From: Actinomycetes bacterium
GTDB taxonomy: Bacteria > Actinomycetota > Actinomycetes > Propionibacteriales > Propionibacteriaceae
Assembly (NCBI GenBank): GCA_023460935.1
Contig: JAEWOI010000030.1
Coordinates: 1 to 64,000 of the forward strand
Length of the DNA: 64,000 nt
Reading direction: 5' to 3'
The stretch's first letter is position 1, and every line of letters begins with the position of its first letter. Made by a program: the position numbers and the translations under genes. Below are positions 8,495 to 16,750 of this stretch, piece after piece. The notes under the pieces were generated by a model, which saw nothing but the letters and a program-made list of their open reading frames with translations, made no database searches and had not been told where the DNA came from.

Positions 8495-9757
8495 TCACCT
8501 GTCGGTTCTGGTTGGGGAGCCGGCCGGGTTGCAGCCGGTGATCAGGACGTCGACCGGCAGGCCTGCCGGCAACTGGGTTGTGGTGGTCAGTTCCACCGGG
8601 ACCGCGCGGGTCAGGTGCACCTCGTCCGTCGGGACGGACGTCGGGGGATAGTCGGCGCGGGTGCCGATCCGGCTCAGCTCGGCGGTGGCTTCGCCGGTGA
8701 GCCAGTCAGCGGTGAGCCTGGCGGCGTCACCGGGGCAGACGGTGGCCAGCTGCGCCTCCGACAGCCAGGCCGAGACCCGACTCGGCCCGCTCTCGCGGAT
8801 GGTAACCGCGGGTGCGCCGGGCGCCAAGCGGTCGCCGACGGCGGCGACCGAGACGACCACCCCGGCCACCGGTGCGGTCAGGTCCGCGAGCCGCAACTGG
8901 ACCTTCGCGAGTTGCAGCGGCACGCCACCGGTCTCGGCGGCGATCTCGGCCAGCTCCTTTAGGTCGCGCAGCCGGGCTCGGGCATCGGCGAGCTTGGCGG
9001 TGGCGTCCTGCAGCCTGGCCAGGCCGTCGCGGGCCTTGCGCAGCCCGGCGGAGAGTTTCGGCAGGTTGCGCCGGATCTGCCGCAGGCCGGCGTCGACCTG
9101 GCGGATCGCCGTCCGCAGCTTCCGGGCCGCGGCCTCCAGCTCCGCACGCGTGGGGCGGAAGTCCGGCGGCACGACCGGCGGGTAGTTCGCGAGCGCTGCC
9201 TCGACCTCACGCAGCTTGCGCACGAGCTGTGGCCGGGCGGCCCTCGCCCTGGCGCGCGCGGAGAGCAGCTTGGCCCGCACTTCCTGGAGCTGGTCGATGG
9301 CATCGGCCACCTCGCGCTTCGCGTCGGCCAGCTCCGCCGCCCGGTCGTAGGTCTCTTCGATGGCAGCGGCCAGCACGTCCACCTGGGCTGCGGCCACGGC
9401 CGCGTCTGCCCTGGCCACGGCCACCTGGGCGCGCAGCGGCGCGGCGTCCACCCGCGCCAGCAGCTGGCCGGCCCGAACCTGGTCGCCCTCGGCAACCGCG
9501 ACCTCCGCGATCCGCAGCGAGGTGCCGAGGCCGTAGGTGCTGGCCACCGGACTGGTGGCGCGTGGTTGGGGGGGTGCTTCCGGCGTGCCGGCCGCCGGGA
9601 AGCCGGCGCCCAGGTCGACGGCCGGCATCGGCAGGGCCGGGACCGCCACCGTCTGCTGCCGGTCGACCACGGTGCCGGCGACGACCAGGCCGGCCGGCGG
9701 CGCCGCGCAACCGGCCAGCAGGGCGATGGCCAGCACCGCGCCCACCGCGGCCCTCAC
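8495..9757 (-). CDS. HlyD-like adaptor lipoprotein with long coiled coil
   Basis: A 420-residue lipoprotein. The signal peptide ends in the lipobox LAGC (Cys16). A lipoyl half-motif (VAVAEGDQVRAGQLLARVDAAPL) lies near 85-110, then about 190 residues of Ala/Arg/Leu/Lys-rich coiled coil with a Pro-rich break, then the second lipoyl half (LTAPVAGVVVSVAAVGDRLAPG) and a beta domain. It is a second adaptor beside the 7699-8490 gene; E. coli ybhGFSR has only one. Its start overlaps the TetR gene's stop by 4 nt. Confidence 0.82.
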   Translation of the reverse strand: MRAAVGAVLAIALLAGCAAPPAGLVVAGTVVDRQQTVAVPALPMPAVDLGAGFPAAGTPEAPPQPRATSPVASTYGLGTSLRIAEVAVAEGDQVRAGQLLARVDAAPLRAQVAVARADAAVAAAQVDVLAAAIEETYDRAAELADAKREVADAIDQLQEVRAKLLSARARARAARPQLVRKLREVEAALANYPPVVPPDFRPTRAELEAAARKLRTAIRQVDAGLRQIRRNLPKLSAGLRKARDGLARLQDATAKLADARARLRDLKELAEIAAETGGVPLQLAKVQLRLADLTAPVAGVVVSVAAVGDRLAPGAPAVTIRESGPSRVSAWLSEAQLATVCPGDAARLTADWLTGEATAELSRIGTRADYPPTSVPTDEVHLTRAVPVELTTTTQLPAGLPVDVLITGCNPAGSPTRTDR

Positions 9758-10377
9758 CGTCGCACCCCGAGCGTTGCGAGGAAGGCGTCGACGATGAACT
9801 CCAGCTGCTCGGTGCTGGGCGGCCTGGCGTCGCCGTCACCGGTGAGGAAGCCGTCCAGGGCGACGAACGTCATCAGCGGCCCGATGAACATGCGCGCGGC
9901 CATCTCGGGCTCGGCGACCGGAACGATGCCCCTGGCGTCTGCGGCCCGCAGCAGGTCGGCGGTCATCTGGAGCAGCCGTCCGGGCAGGGCCACCCGGAAG
10001 CTGTCCCGCAGCTCCGAGATGTGGAACACCTCGCCGAGCACGAGGCGCAGCAGCGCCACCGACTCCGGTCGCATGATCGTGCTGGTGAAGCCCTTGCCGA
10101 AGCCGAGCAGCACTTCGCGGAGGTCCCCGGCCGTAGTCAGCCTCGGCGGGTGCGCCTGGTCGAGCTCCAGCTGGCCGAGCGCGTTCGCGAGTACCTCGCT
10201 GAGCAGGTCGAGCTTGGTGGGGAAGTAGGTGTAGAGGGTCTGCTTGCTGACCCCGGCTGCGGCCGTGACGGCGTCCATCGAGGTGGCGGCGTAGCCCTGG
10301 GCGAGGAACAGCCGGCGCGCAGCGTCGGCGATCTGCGCCCGCTTCGCAGCTCTTCGGGTGGCCACCCGTCCACTCAC
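9754..10377 (-). CDS. TetR-family regulator of the exporter operon
   Basis: A 207-residue TetR repressor. The N-terminal HTH is clear (IADAARRLFLAQGYAATSMD, then AGVSKQTLYTYFPTKLDLL), followed by an AefR/AcrR-type ligand domain. It is the first gene of the six-gene exporter operon, so it likely represses itself and the exporter until a ligand binds. A 9-7-9 palindrome starts 3 nt before its start codon. The arrangement parallels cecR (ybiH) ahead of ybhGFSR in E. coli. Confidence 0.9.
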   Translation of the reverse strand: MSGRVATRRAAKRAQIADAARRLFLAQGYAATSMDAVTAAAGVSKQTLYTYFPTKLDLLSEVLANALGQLELDQAHPPRLTTAGDLREVLLGFGKGFTSTIMRPESVALLRLVLGEVFHISELRDSFRVALPGRLLQMTADLLRAADARGIVPVAEPEMAARMFIGPLMTFVALDGFLTGDGDARPPSTEQLEFIVDAFLATLGVRR

Positions 10378-10379
10378 GA

Positions 10380-10404
10380 ATCAAACTGTACGGTCCAGTT
10401 TGAT
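10380..10404. promoter_or_regulatory. Probable TetR operator
   Basis: Perfect 9-nt arms ATCAAACTG and CAGTTTGAT with a 7-nt spacer, just upstream of the TetR gene start and 55 nt from the divergent PrsW gene. Position and symmetry fit an autoregulatory operator for the exporter operon. Confidence 0.75.
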
Positions 10405-10445
10405 AACGGGCAAGCGGCACGCGGGGAACGGGGGAGTGCGGCTTG

Positions 10446-10458
10446 TACGCTGGGCGCC
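10446..10458 (+). promoter_or_regulatory. Leaderless -10 element of the PrsW-like gene
   Basis: TACGCT at 10446-10451, then 7 nt, then ATG; no Shine-Dalgarno sequence lies between. Confidence 0.45.
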
Positions 10459-11874
10459 ATGACCGATCCGGTGGCCGAACTCGCCAGGCGGCGGAACGAC
10501 CTGCCCGGACCGGAGGACCGCACCAACCCGCTGCCGCAGCGGGTGCTGCGCTCCTGGTGGACGTGGGCCGTGGTGGCGCTCACGCTGCTCTACCTGGCTG
10601 CGCTGGCCTCCCAGTACGCCATGATCACGGCCGACACCCCCGTGCAGGGCGGCGTGATCCCCGGGCTGAACGCCTCGGCGATCCGCCGCGCGGCCGGGCT
10701 GGCCTGGCCGACCCTTGCGTTCTGGACGGTGGTGTTCCTGCTGGCCGACCGCTACCGTCCGCAGCGCTTCGCCATCTGGTACCTGACGCTCGGCTGGGGC
10801 GCGGCGGTGGCCACGTTCATCTCGATCCACGCCAACACCTGGGCGGCCCAGCAGCTGGCCATCACCGGCAACGGCGACCCGGCGACCCAAGCCCGCGCTG
10901 CGATCTTCGTCGCCCCGTTCGTCGAGGAGGCGGCCAAGGCAACGGTGCTCTTCCTGATCGCGATGATCGCGCGCTACCGGCTGACGTCGCAGGTGTCGGT
11001 GATCGTGCTCGCCGGGCTGTCGGGCGCCGGCTTCGCGTTCACCGAGAACATCATCTACTACGCCCGGGCGATCGTTTACTCCAGTGAGAACATCGGGGTC
11101 GGTGACGCCGACCAGGCGGTCAACCAGATCGTGTGGCTGCGTGGGGTCTGGACGGCCTTCGGGCACCCGCTGTTCACGATCATGCTGGGCATCGGTCTCG
11201 CGGTGGCGCTGCGTACCCGCAGCAAGGTGGTGCGGGTGCTGGCCCCGCTGGTCGGCTACGGCGCGGCCTCCCTGCTGCACATGGTGTTCAACTCCCAGGC
11301 GAGCCTGAACAGCGGCTCGGGCCAGCTGTTCATGTACTGGCTGGTGGCGGTGCCGCTGGTGCTCTCGGTCGCCTTCTACGTCGTCCGGCAGGTGCTGAAG
11401 CAGGGGCGGGTGCTGGCCACCCGCCTCGGTGAGTACACCCAGCTCGGGTGGCTGCCGGAGACCGACCCGGTGGTCTTCGCGAGGCAGCGTTCCCGCTGGT
11501 GGGCGATCCTCGTCGCCGCCACCCGCGGCTGGCGGGTGCTCAGCGCCACCGTCCGGCTGCAGCGGCTGCTGACCGAACTGGCCTACCTGCGGGACGGGCA
11601 GGTGCGGGGCATTCTCGACGAGGCCGGCACGGCCAGGGCCCGCTACCTGGTGGAGCAGGCCAAGGCGCTGCGGGGCGTGGCCATCGACGACCCGCGCGGG
11701 CTGAAGCTCAGCCTGCCGCGGCTGCGGCGCGCAAGGCCGCTGGCCTACTCGCCGCCGGCCTACCCCGGTCCGTCCGGAATCGGCGGCAACTGGCCAGCGC
11801 CGGCCGGTCAGGCGCCGCTAGGATCGCCAGGGTATTCGGCCGTCGACCCGAAGTGGGGTCCGCCAACGGGGTAG
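10459..11874 (+). CDS. PrsW-family intramembrane protease
   Basis: A 471-residue multispanning membrane protein. The PrsW signature residues are visible: FVEEAAKA (Glu-Glu and Lys), FAFTENIIYY, TAFGHPLFT and LLHMVFN, each in or next to a hydrophobic segment. B. subtilis PrsW cuts anti-sigma factor RsiW; no anti-sigma gene lies nearby, so the target here is unknown. The last 130 residues are cytoplasmic, basic and end in a Pro/Gly-rich tail. The gene runs with the two GTPase genes that follow 10 nt downstream. Confidence 0.88.
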   Translation: MTDPVAELARRRNDLPGPEDRTNPLPQRVLRSWWTWAVVALTLLYLAALASQYAMITADTPVQGGVIPGLNASAIRRAAGLAWPTLAFWTVVFLLADRYRPQRFAIWYLTLGWGAAVATFISIHANTWAAQQLAITGNGDPATQARAAIFVAPFVEEAAKATVLFLIAMIARYRLTSQVSVIVLAGLSGAGFAFTENIIYYARAIVYSSENIGVGDADQAVNQIVWLRGVWTAFGHPLFTIMLGIGLAVALRTRSKVVRVLAPLVGYGAASLLHMVFNSQASLNSGSGQLFMYWLVAVPLVLSVAFYVVRQVLKQGRVLATRLGEYTQLGWLPETDPVVFARQRSRWWAILVAATRGWRVLSATVRLQRLLTELAYLRDGQVRGILDEAGTARARYLVEQAKALRGVAIDDPRGLKLSLPRLRRARPLAYSPPAYPGPSGIGGNWPAPAGQAPLGSPGYSAVDPKWGPPTG

Positions 11875-11884
11875 GAGGCAGGGT

Positions 11885-13786
11885 ATGAGCGCCCAGCGCT
11901 TGACCGCAGCCCTCACCCGGGTCCGGGAGGCCCTTGCCGGGGTCCGCCTGCCGCTGGACCTGCCGGCGTCCGCCGCTGCCCTGGCCAGCGCCCGCGGCTA
12001 CGTCGACCAGCTCGACGACTACGTGCTGCCGCGACTGCAGCGGCTGGATGCACCGCTGCTCGCCGTGGTCGGCGGGTCCACCGGCGCCGGCAAGTCCACG
12101 CTGGTCAACTCGCTGGTCGGGCGGGAGGTGAGCACGCCCGGCGTGATCCGCCCCACCACCCGTTCCCCGGTGCTGGTGCACCACCCCGACGACGCGGAGT
12201 GGTTCGCCCGCGACGTGATCCTGCCCGGCCTGGCCAGGAGCGCCGGCGCAGCGAACGACGCCCGCACGCTGCAGGTCGTGCCCGAACCGGGCCTGCCCCC
12301 CGGCCTGGCCATCCTGGACGCCCCGGACGTCGACTCGGTGGTTGCGGAGAACCGGGCGCTGGCGGCGCAACTGCTGGCCGCGGCCGACCTGTGGCTGTTC
12401 GTCACCTCCGCAGCCCGCTACGCAGACGCCGTCCCGTGGGACTACCTGCGCTCGGCCGCGGAACGGCAGGCCGTGGTGGCGGTCGTGCTCGACCGGGTGC
12501 CGCCGGCAGCGATGGACGAGGTGCCCGCCCACCTCGGCCAGATGATGAGCCAGCGCGGGCTCGGTCGCTCCCCGCTGTTCGCCGTCCCCGAGACCGGGGT
12601 GGATGCCGCCGGGCTGCTGCCGGACGCGGCGGTCGCCCCCATCCGGGAGTGGCTCGGCGACCTGGCCGCGGACGCCGTGCGCCGCAACCAGGTGGTGCTG
12701 CAGACGCTCGAGGGAGCGATCGGCGCGCTGTCCACCGGGGTGCCCACCGTTGCTGCCGCGGTGCACGACCAGGTGGTGGGCCTGGAGACCTTGCGCGCTG
12801 ATGCGGAGAAGTCCTTCGCCGAGGCCGTTCGCTCGATCGCGGTGCAGACCGCGGACGGCACCCTGCTACGCGGTGAGGTGCTCGCGCGCTGGCACGACTT
12901 CGTCGGCACGGGGGAGTTCTTCCGCGCCGTGGAGCAGAAGATCGGGTGGCTGCGCGACCGGATGGTGGCCGCCGTCCGCGGCGAGCCGAAGCAGGCGCTG
13001 GACGTGAAGGTCGCCGTCGAGTCCGGCATGGAGGTGCTGATCCGCGAGGAGGGCGAGGCCGCAGCGCGGCGCGCCGAATCGGCCTGGCAGGCGCACCCTG
13101 CGGGGCGGCAGGTCCTTGACGCGGCCGCCGACGACCTGGGCCGGGCCTCCCGCGACTACCCGGCGGCCGCCGCGCGGGCCATCCGCGACTGGCAGGGCGA
13201 CGTGCTTGACCTGGTGCGCAGGGAGGGAGCGGCCAAGAAGTCGGCGGCACGGTTCTGGGCACTGGGCGTGAACGGTGTCGGGGTGGCGCTGATGGTGGTC
13301 GTGTTCTCCCAGACCGGCGGCCTGCTGGGCGCAGAGCTGGGCGTGGCCGGCGGCACGGCAGTGCTGGCCCAGCGGGTGCTGGAGGCGATCTTCGGCGAGG
13401 ACGCGGTGCGCCGGCTGGCCAAGCAGGCCAAGCGCGACCTCGACTCTAGGGTGGAGGCGTTGCTGGCGATCGAGCTCAGCCGCTACCTGGCCGTGCTGGA
13501 CGGCGTGGACGTGCGTCCGGAGCAGGCCGGCGAGCTCCTTGCGGCCGTCGCCGACCTGGACGCTGCCCGCAGCGAGGACGACCGGTTCGCGCCTGCCCCC
13601 GGGCAGCCCGCGCCGGCCACTCCGGCGATCGAGGGCGCCCGCAGGCCGGCGGAGCTGCCCCCGATCCCGATCCCGGCCGACCTGCCGGCACTGGCCTCTG
13701 AGGCCACCCGGCGGCCGGCCAGGCAGCAGCGGGACGACCAGATGGTCGAGGGCGAGGTCCTCGACGCCGGACCGGGGCAGCAGTGA
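11885..13786 (+). CDS. Dynamin-like GTPase, first of a pair
   Basis: A 633-residue dynamin-family protein. The P-loop GGSTGAGKST is near 63-72, the switch I Thr lies in IRPTTRSP, and the G3 region is LDAPDVDS. Long helical parts follow, with a hydrophobic stretch at about 440-485 (GVNGVGVALMVVVF and after) that could enter the membrane. The tail of about 100 residues is Pro/Ala-rich. It overlaps the next GTPase gene by GTGA. Paired bacterial dynamins usually remodel or repair membranes; in Streptomyces a pair steadies the division ring. Whether this pair does so is inference. Confidence 0.85.
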   Translation: MSAQRLTAALTRVREALAGVRLPLDLPASAAALASARGYVDQLDDYVLPRLQRLDAPLLAVVGGSTGAGKSTLVNSLVGREVSTPGVIRPTTRSPVLVHHPDDAEWFARDVILPGLARSAGAANDARTLQVVPEPGLPPGLAILDAPDVDSVVAENRALAAQLLAAADLWLFVTSAARYADAVPWDYLRSAAERQAVVAVVLDRVPPAAMDEVPAHLGQMMSQRGLGRSPLFAVPETGVDAAGLLPDAAVAPIREWLGDLAADAVRRNQVVLQTLEGAIGALSTGVPTVAAAVHDQVVGLETLRADAEKSFAEAVRSIAVQTADGTLLRGEVLARWHDFVGTGEFFRAVEQKIGWLRDRMVAAVRGEPKQALDVKVAVESGMEVLIREEGEAAARRAESAWQAHPAGRQVLDAAADDLGRASRDYPAAAARAIRDWQGDVLDLVRREGAAKKSAARFWALGVNGVGVALMVVVFSQTGGLLGAELGVAGGTAVLAQRVLEAIFGEDAVRRLAKQAKRDLDSRVEALLAIELSRYLAVLDGVDVRPEQAGELLAAVADLDAARSEDDRFAPAPGQPAPATPAIEGARRPAELPPIPIPADLPALASEATRRPARQQRDDQMVEGEVLDAGPGQQ

Positions 13787-15384
13787 GCGCGGCCACCGAC
13801 CAGCTCGCCGACCGCGTGCGGGCCCTGGCCGAAGCCGTTGCGGCAGCGGACGGGCGCAGCGACGCGGAGGTGGTGGGCCGGGCCAGGTCGGTGGTGGAGC
13901 GGGCGGGCGAGCGGGTCGCGTTCAGCGGCAGCCACACCGTGGTCGCCTTCGCCGGTGCCACCGGGTCGGGCAAGTCGAGCCTGTTCAACGCGGTCACCGG
14001 CACCGAGCTGGCCCGGGTCGCCGTGCGCCGGCCCACGACCTCCCGGGCGATGGCGGTCAGCTGGGGAGCCGGCCTGCCGCACGAGCTGCTGGACTGGCTG
14101 GACGTTGGCCGCCGGCACCTGGTGCCTTCCGGGCCCAACGAGTTCTCCGACCTGGTGCTGCTCGACCTGCCCGACCACGACTCGACCGAGGTGTCCCACC
14201 GCCTCACCGTGGACCGGCTGGTGGAACTTGTGGACGCCCTCATCTGGGTGGTTGACCCGCAGAAGTACGCCGACGCCGCGCTGCACGACGGCTACCTCAA
14301 GCGGCTCGCCCCCTACGCCGAGGTGATGATGGTCGTGCTGAACCAGGCCGACCGGCTGGCCCCGGCCGAGCTCGACCGCTGCCTCACCGACCTGCGTCGG
14401 CTGCTCGACTCCGAGGGCCTGCGAGCGACGCCGATCATGACCACGTCCGCGCTGCGCGGCACCGGAGTGCCGGAACTGCGCGAGGCGCTTTCCCGCACCG
14501 TGGCCGCCAAGCAGGCGATGGCGCGCCGCCTGTCCACCGACGTCGCCGTCGCGGCCGCAGCGCTGGAGGCCGAGCTGGGCAGCGCCGACCTGCGGCAACT
14601 GGACGAGCGGCTGGCCGGCCAGGTCACGCGGATGCTCGGCAACGCCGCCGGCGTTCCCGTCGTCGTGGACGGGGTGCGCAGCGCGTGGCGCAAGCGCGGC
14701 TCGGCAGCCACGGGCTGGCCCTTCGTCACCTGGCTCTCCAGGCTGCGGCCCGACCCCCTGCGGAGGCTGCGCCTGGACCTGGCGCCCGCGGGGCACAGCC
14801 CGGCTGACGTGAACCGCACCTCGTTGCCGAAGGCGACCTCGGTGCAGCGAGCCCGGGTGGACCAGGGGCTGCGCGAGCTGCTCGACGCGACCACGGCCGG
14901 CCTGCCGCGGGGCTGGGCCCAGGCGGTGGAGCGCGCCGCCAGGGGCGGTGAGCCGGTGCTGCTGGACCGGCTCGACGCGGCGATCGCCGGTGCTGACCTC
15001 GGGGTGCGGCGCGGCACCTGGTGGTGGGGGCTGTTCGGCGTGCTGCAATGGCTCCTGATCGTTGCCGTCGTCGCGGGCGCCGGCTGGTTGCTGGCCAACC
15101 CGGTGCTGGGTTCGCTCGGACTCCCGCCGCTGCCGCCGGTGCTCTGGTACGACATCCCCGCCGGCACCTGGCTGCTGGTCGGCGGCGTGCTGGGCGGGCT
15201 GCTGCTCGCGCTGCTGGGCCGGGTGCTGGTGGAGGTGGGCGCTTCGGCGCACGCCCGGACGGCGAGGCGGAGCCTCGAGGCTGCGGTGGCGCCTGTGGTC
15301 GATGCCGAGCTGTTCGACCCCGTGAACGCGGAACTGCAGCGCTACCGGAGCGCGCGCAAGGCCGTTCGCGCCGCCATCGGCTGA
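13783..15384 (+). CDS. Membrane-bound Era/YfjP-like GTPase, second of the pair
   Basis: A 533-residue GTPase. P-loop GATGSGKS is at 58-65, the switch I region is RRPTTSRAMA, G3 is LLDLPDHDS, and G4 is NQAD (near 187), which selects guanine. Two hydrophobic hairpin segments lie near 405-475 (LFGVLQWLLIVAVVAGAGWLL; TWLLVGGVLGGLLLALLG). The GTG start lies inside the stop of the first GTPase gene, so the two are probably made in fixed ratio and work as a complex. Membrane anchoring sits in this partner. Confidence 0.86.
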   Translation: MSAATDQLADRVRALAEAVAAADGRSDAEVVGRARSVVERAGERVAFSGSHTVVAFAGATGSGKSSLFNAVTGTELARVAVRRPTTSRAMAVSWGAGLPHELLDWLDVGRRHLVPSGPNEFSDLVLLDLPDHDSTEVSHRLTVDRLVELVDALIWVVDPQKYADAALHDGYLKRLAPYAEVMMVVLNQADRLAPAELDRCLTDLRRLLDSEGLRATPIMTTSALRGTGVPELREALSRTVAAKQAMARRLSTDVAVAAAALEAELGSADLRQLDERLAGQVTRMLGNAAGVPVVVDGVRSAWRKRGSAATGWPFVTWLSRLRPDPLRRLRLDLAPAGHSPADVNRTSLPKATSVQRARVDQGLRELLDATTAGLPRGWAQAVERAARGGEPVLLDRLDAAIAGADLGVRRGTWWWGLFGVLQWLLIVAVVAGAGWLLANPVLGSLGLPPLPPVLWYDIPAGTWLLVGGVLGGLLLALLGRVLVEVGASAHARTARRSLEAAVAPVVDAELFDPVNAELQRYRSARKAVRAAIG

Positions 15385-15434
15385 ACTGCACGCTGCCAGG
15401 TTCGCCGGCCGGTTCCGGGGCCGGCTGCACGGGG

Positions 15435-15469
15435 TTGTCCACACCCTGGCGCTGCGTCCACAACCCTGG
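15435..15469. promoter_or_regulatory. TTGTCCACA box and partial repeat before the SSB paralogue
   Basis: TTGTCCACA at 15435-15443 matches the usual actinobacterial DnaA box. A related GTCCACAACCCTGG follows at 15456-15469 and repeats the CCCTGG that follows the first. Only one good box is present, so this is not an origin; a DnaA-linked control point for the SSB gene is possible but weak. Confidence 0.25.
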
Positions 15470-15540
15470 CCCGGCGGTGACGCGATCCTCCGGCGGGTGC
15501 CCATAGTTGCCGGCAGGAGCGGACGGAAGGGATCGGCGAC

Positions 15541-15993
15541 ATGATGGATGCAGTGCTCTGGATGACCGGCCATGTCGGCAGCGAGGTGGAGCTGAAGGAG
15601 GTCCGCGAGGACGTCTTCTACGCCACCTTCCGGCTGGCGAGCACGCCGCGCACGTGGAAGGGCGGTGAGTGGGGCGACGGTGAGACCACCTGGCTGGGGG
15701 TGACCTGCACCAAGGCCCTCGCGCTCAACGTGAAGTCCAGCATCGGCAAGGGCGACCCTGTGGTGGTGGTCGGCCGGCTGCGCACTCGCCGCTGGACCGA
15801 CACCCAGGGGGTCACCCACGAGCGGCTCAACATCGACGCCCAGGCGGTGGGGCACGACCTGGCGAGGGGAACCTCGGTGTTCCGCAAGGCGGCGAAACCG
15901 GTCTCGGAGGAGGCTGAGCCCGACGTCGGTGAGCTGATCCTGGCCACCGAGACCCAGGCCGAAGGGGAGGATGCGGACGCCAGCGCTGCCTGA
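15541..15993 (+). CDS. ssb: Single-stranded DNA-binding protein paralogue
   Basis: A 150-residue protein with an SSB-type OB fold in the first 110 residues (GHVGSEVELKEV; STPRTWKGGEWGDGETTW; KGDPVVVVGRLRTRRW). The C-terminus is short and acidic (ending EGEDADASAA) and lacks the DDxPF tip by which housekeeping SSB recruits partners. It is thus probably a second SSB with a special role, for example in DNA uptake or stress, and not the replication SSB. GGAAGGGA precedes ATGATG; either ATG could start. EttA in the neighbourhood is a common actinobacterial arrangement as I recall it. Confidence 0.85.
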   Translation: MMDAVLWMTGHVGSEVELKEVREDVFYATFRLASTPRTWKGGEWGDGETTWLGVTCTKALALNVKSSIGKGDPVVVVGRLRTRRWTDTQGVTHERLNIDAQAVGHDLARGTSVFRKAAKPVSEEAEPDVGELILATETQAEGEDADASAA

Positions 15994-16120
15994 GGTGGTG
16001 GCGGGCAGCGCCGCCCGGAATCCGGCCGGCACAAGGCACGCGACGGCGTCGAGGGAGGAATGCCGCAACGTTCGCCAGGGTTGGTGCGTGGGTAGCACGG
16101 AACTGTACGGATGCCGTCGT

Positions 16121-16138
16121 GGCTCGTTGAATCGAGCC
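16121..16138 (+). terminator. Possible hairpin after the SSB gene
   Basis: GGCTCG and CGAGCC form a 6-bp stem with a 6-nt loop about 130 nt after the SSB stop and before the next gene. There is no U tract, so function is uncertain. Confidence 0.25.
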
Positions 16139-16194
16139 GGTGCGGCTGGTTCCATCGGCAGTGCAGGCAGTGCTCCCGGCCCCAAGGAGTGGCG

Positions 16195-16746
16195 ATGGCG
16201 CCCAACCGCCAGCAGGACGCGACAGCTGAGTCGCCCGGCCCGAGCCCGGCGCGCGCTGCTGCCGGCCGAATCCTGCTGCTGCCGTGGCGCTGGCTCGCTG
16301 TGGCCTCGGTCGTGCTCACCTACGCGCTGTCGTGGCTGGCCAACGCCACGACCGCGCTGGCAGGGGAGCAGCCAACGATCCCGGGGGCCGTGGCCTCTGC
16401 TGCGTTCCTTGGTTCCTGGATCTGGTACGGCATCGCCTCGGCGGGGCCCGGCTGGCCCGGGCCGAAGCTGGCCTCGATCTACTGGGGCGTGGCGATCGTC
16501 GGCCTGGTCATCCCCGGCCCGTTCCTGCGCTTGCAGGGCCTGGCCGACTCTTCCGCTTCCGGCTGGGGCGTGCTGCTGACCGTGGTCTTCCTGCTGGTCG
16601 CGGTGCCGATCCATGGCATCGCAGGGCTGTGGCTGGTCGACCGGCAGTGGCTGGTGCTGGCCGCCGTCGCCGCGACCAGCTACCTCGTGATCGTGGCCAG
16701 CGCAGCGCTGACCAGGCGCCGGCTGCGCGCCGACGCCGGTCCCTGA
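16195..16746 (+). CDS. Membrane protein of unknown function
   Basis: A 183-residue protein. A polar N-terminus of about 30 residues precedes four to five hydrophobic segments (WLAVASVVLTYALSWLAN, ASAAFLGSWIWYGIA, ASIYWGVAIVGLVI, GVLLTVVFLLVAVPI, WLVLAAVAATSYLVIVASAAL). I do not recognise a family. AAGGAG lies 6 nt before the ATG, which settles the start. It converges on ettA with 4 nt between stops. No catalytic motif is seen. Confidence 0.7.
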   Translation: MAPNRQQDATAESPGPSPARAAAGRILLLPWRWLAVASVVLTYALSWLANATTALAGEQPTIPGAVASAAFLGSWIWYGIASAGPGWPGPKLASIYWGVAIVGLVIPGPFLRLQGLADSSASGWGVLLTVVFLLVAVPIHGIAGLWLVDRQWLVLAAVAATSYLVIVASAALTRRRLRADAGP

Positions 16747-16750
16747 TCGT

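Noticed and set aside
15435..15469. Replication origin
   Set aside because: Only one good DnaA box, no AT-rich stretch, and no dnaA or dnaN.
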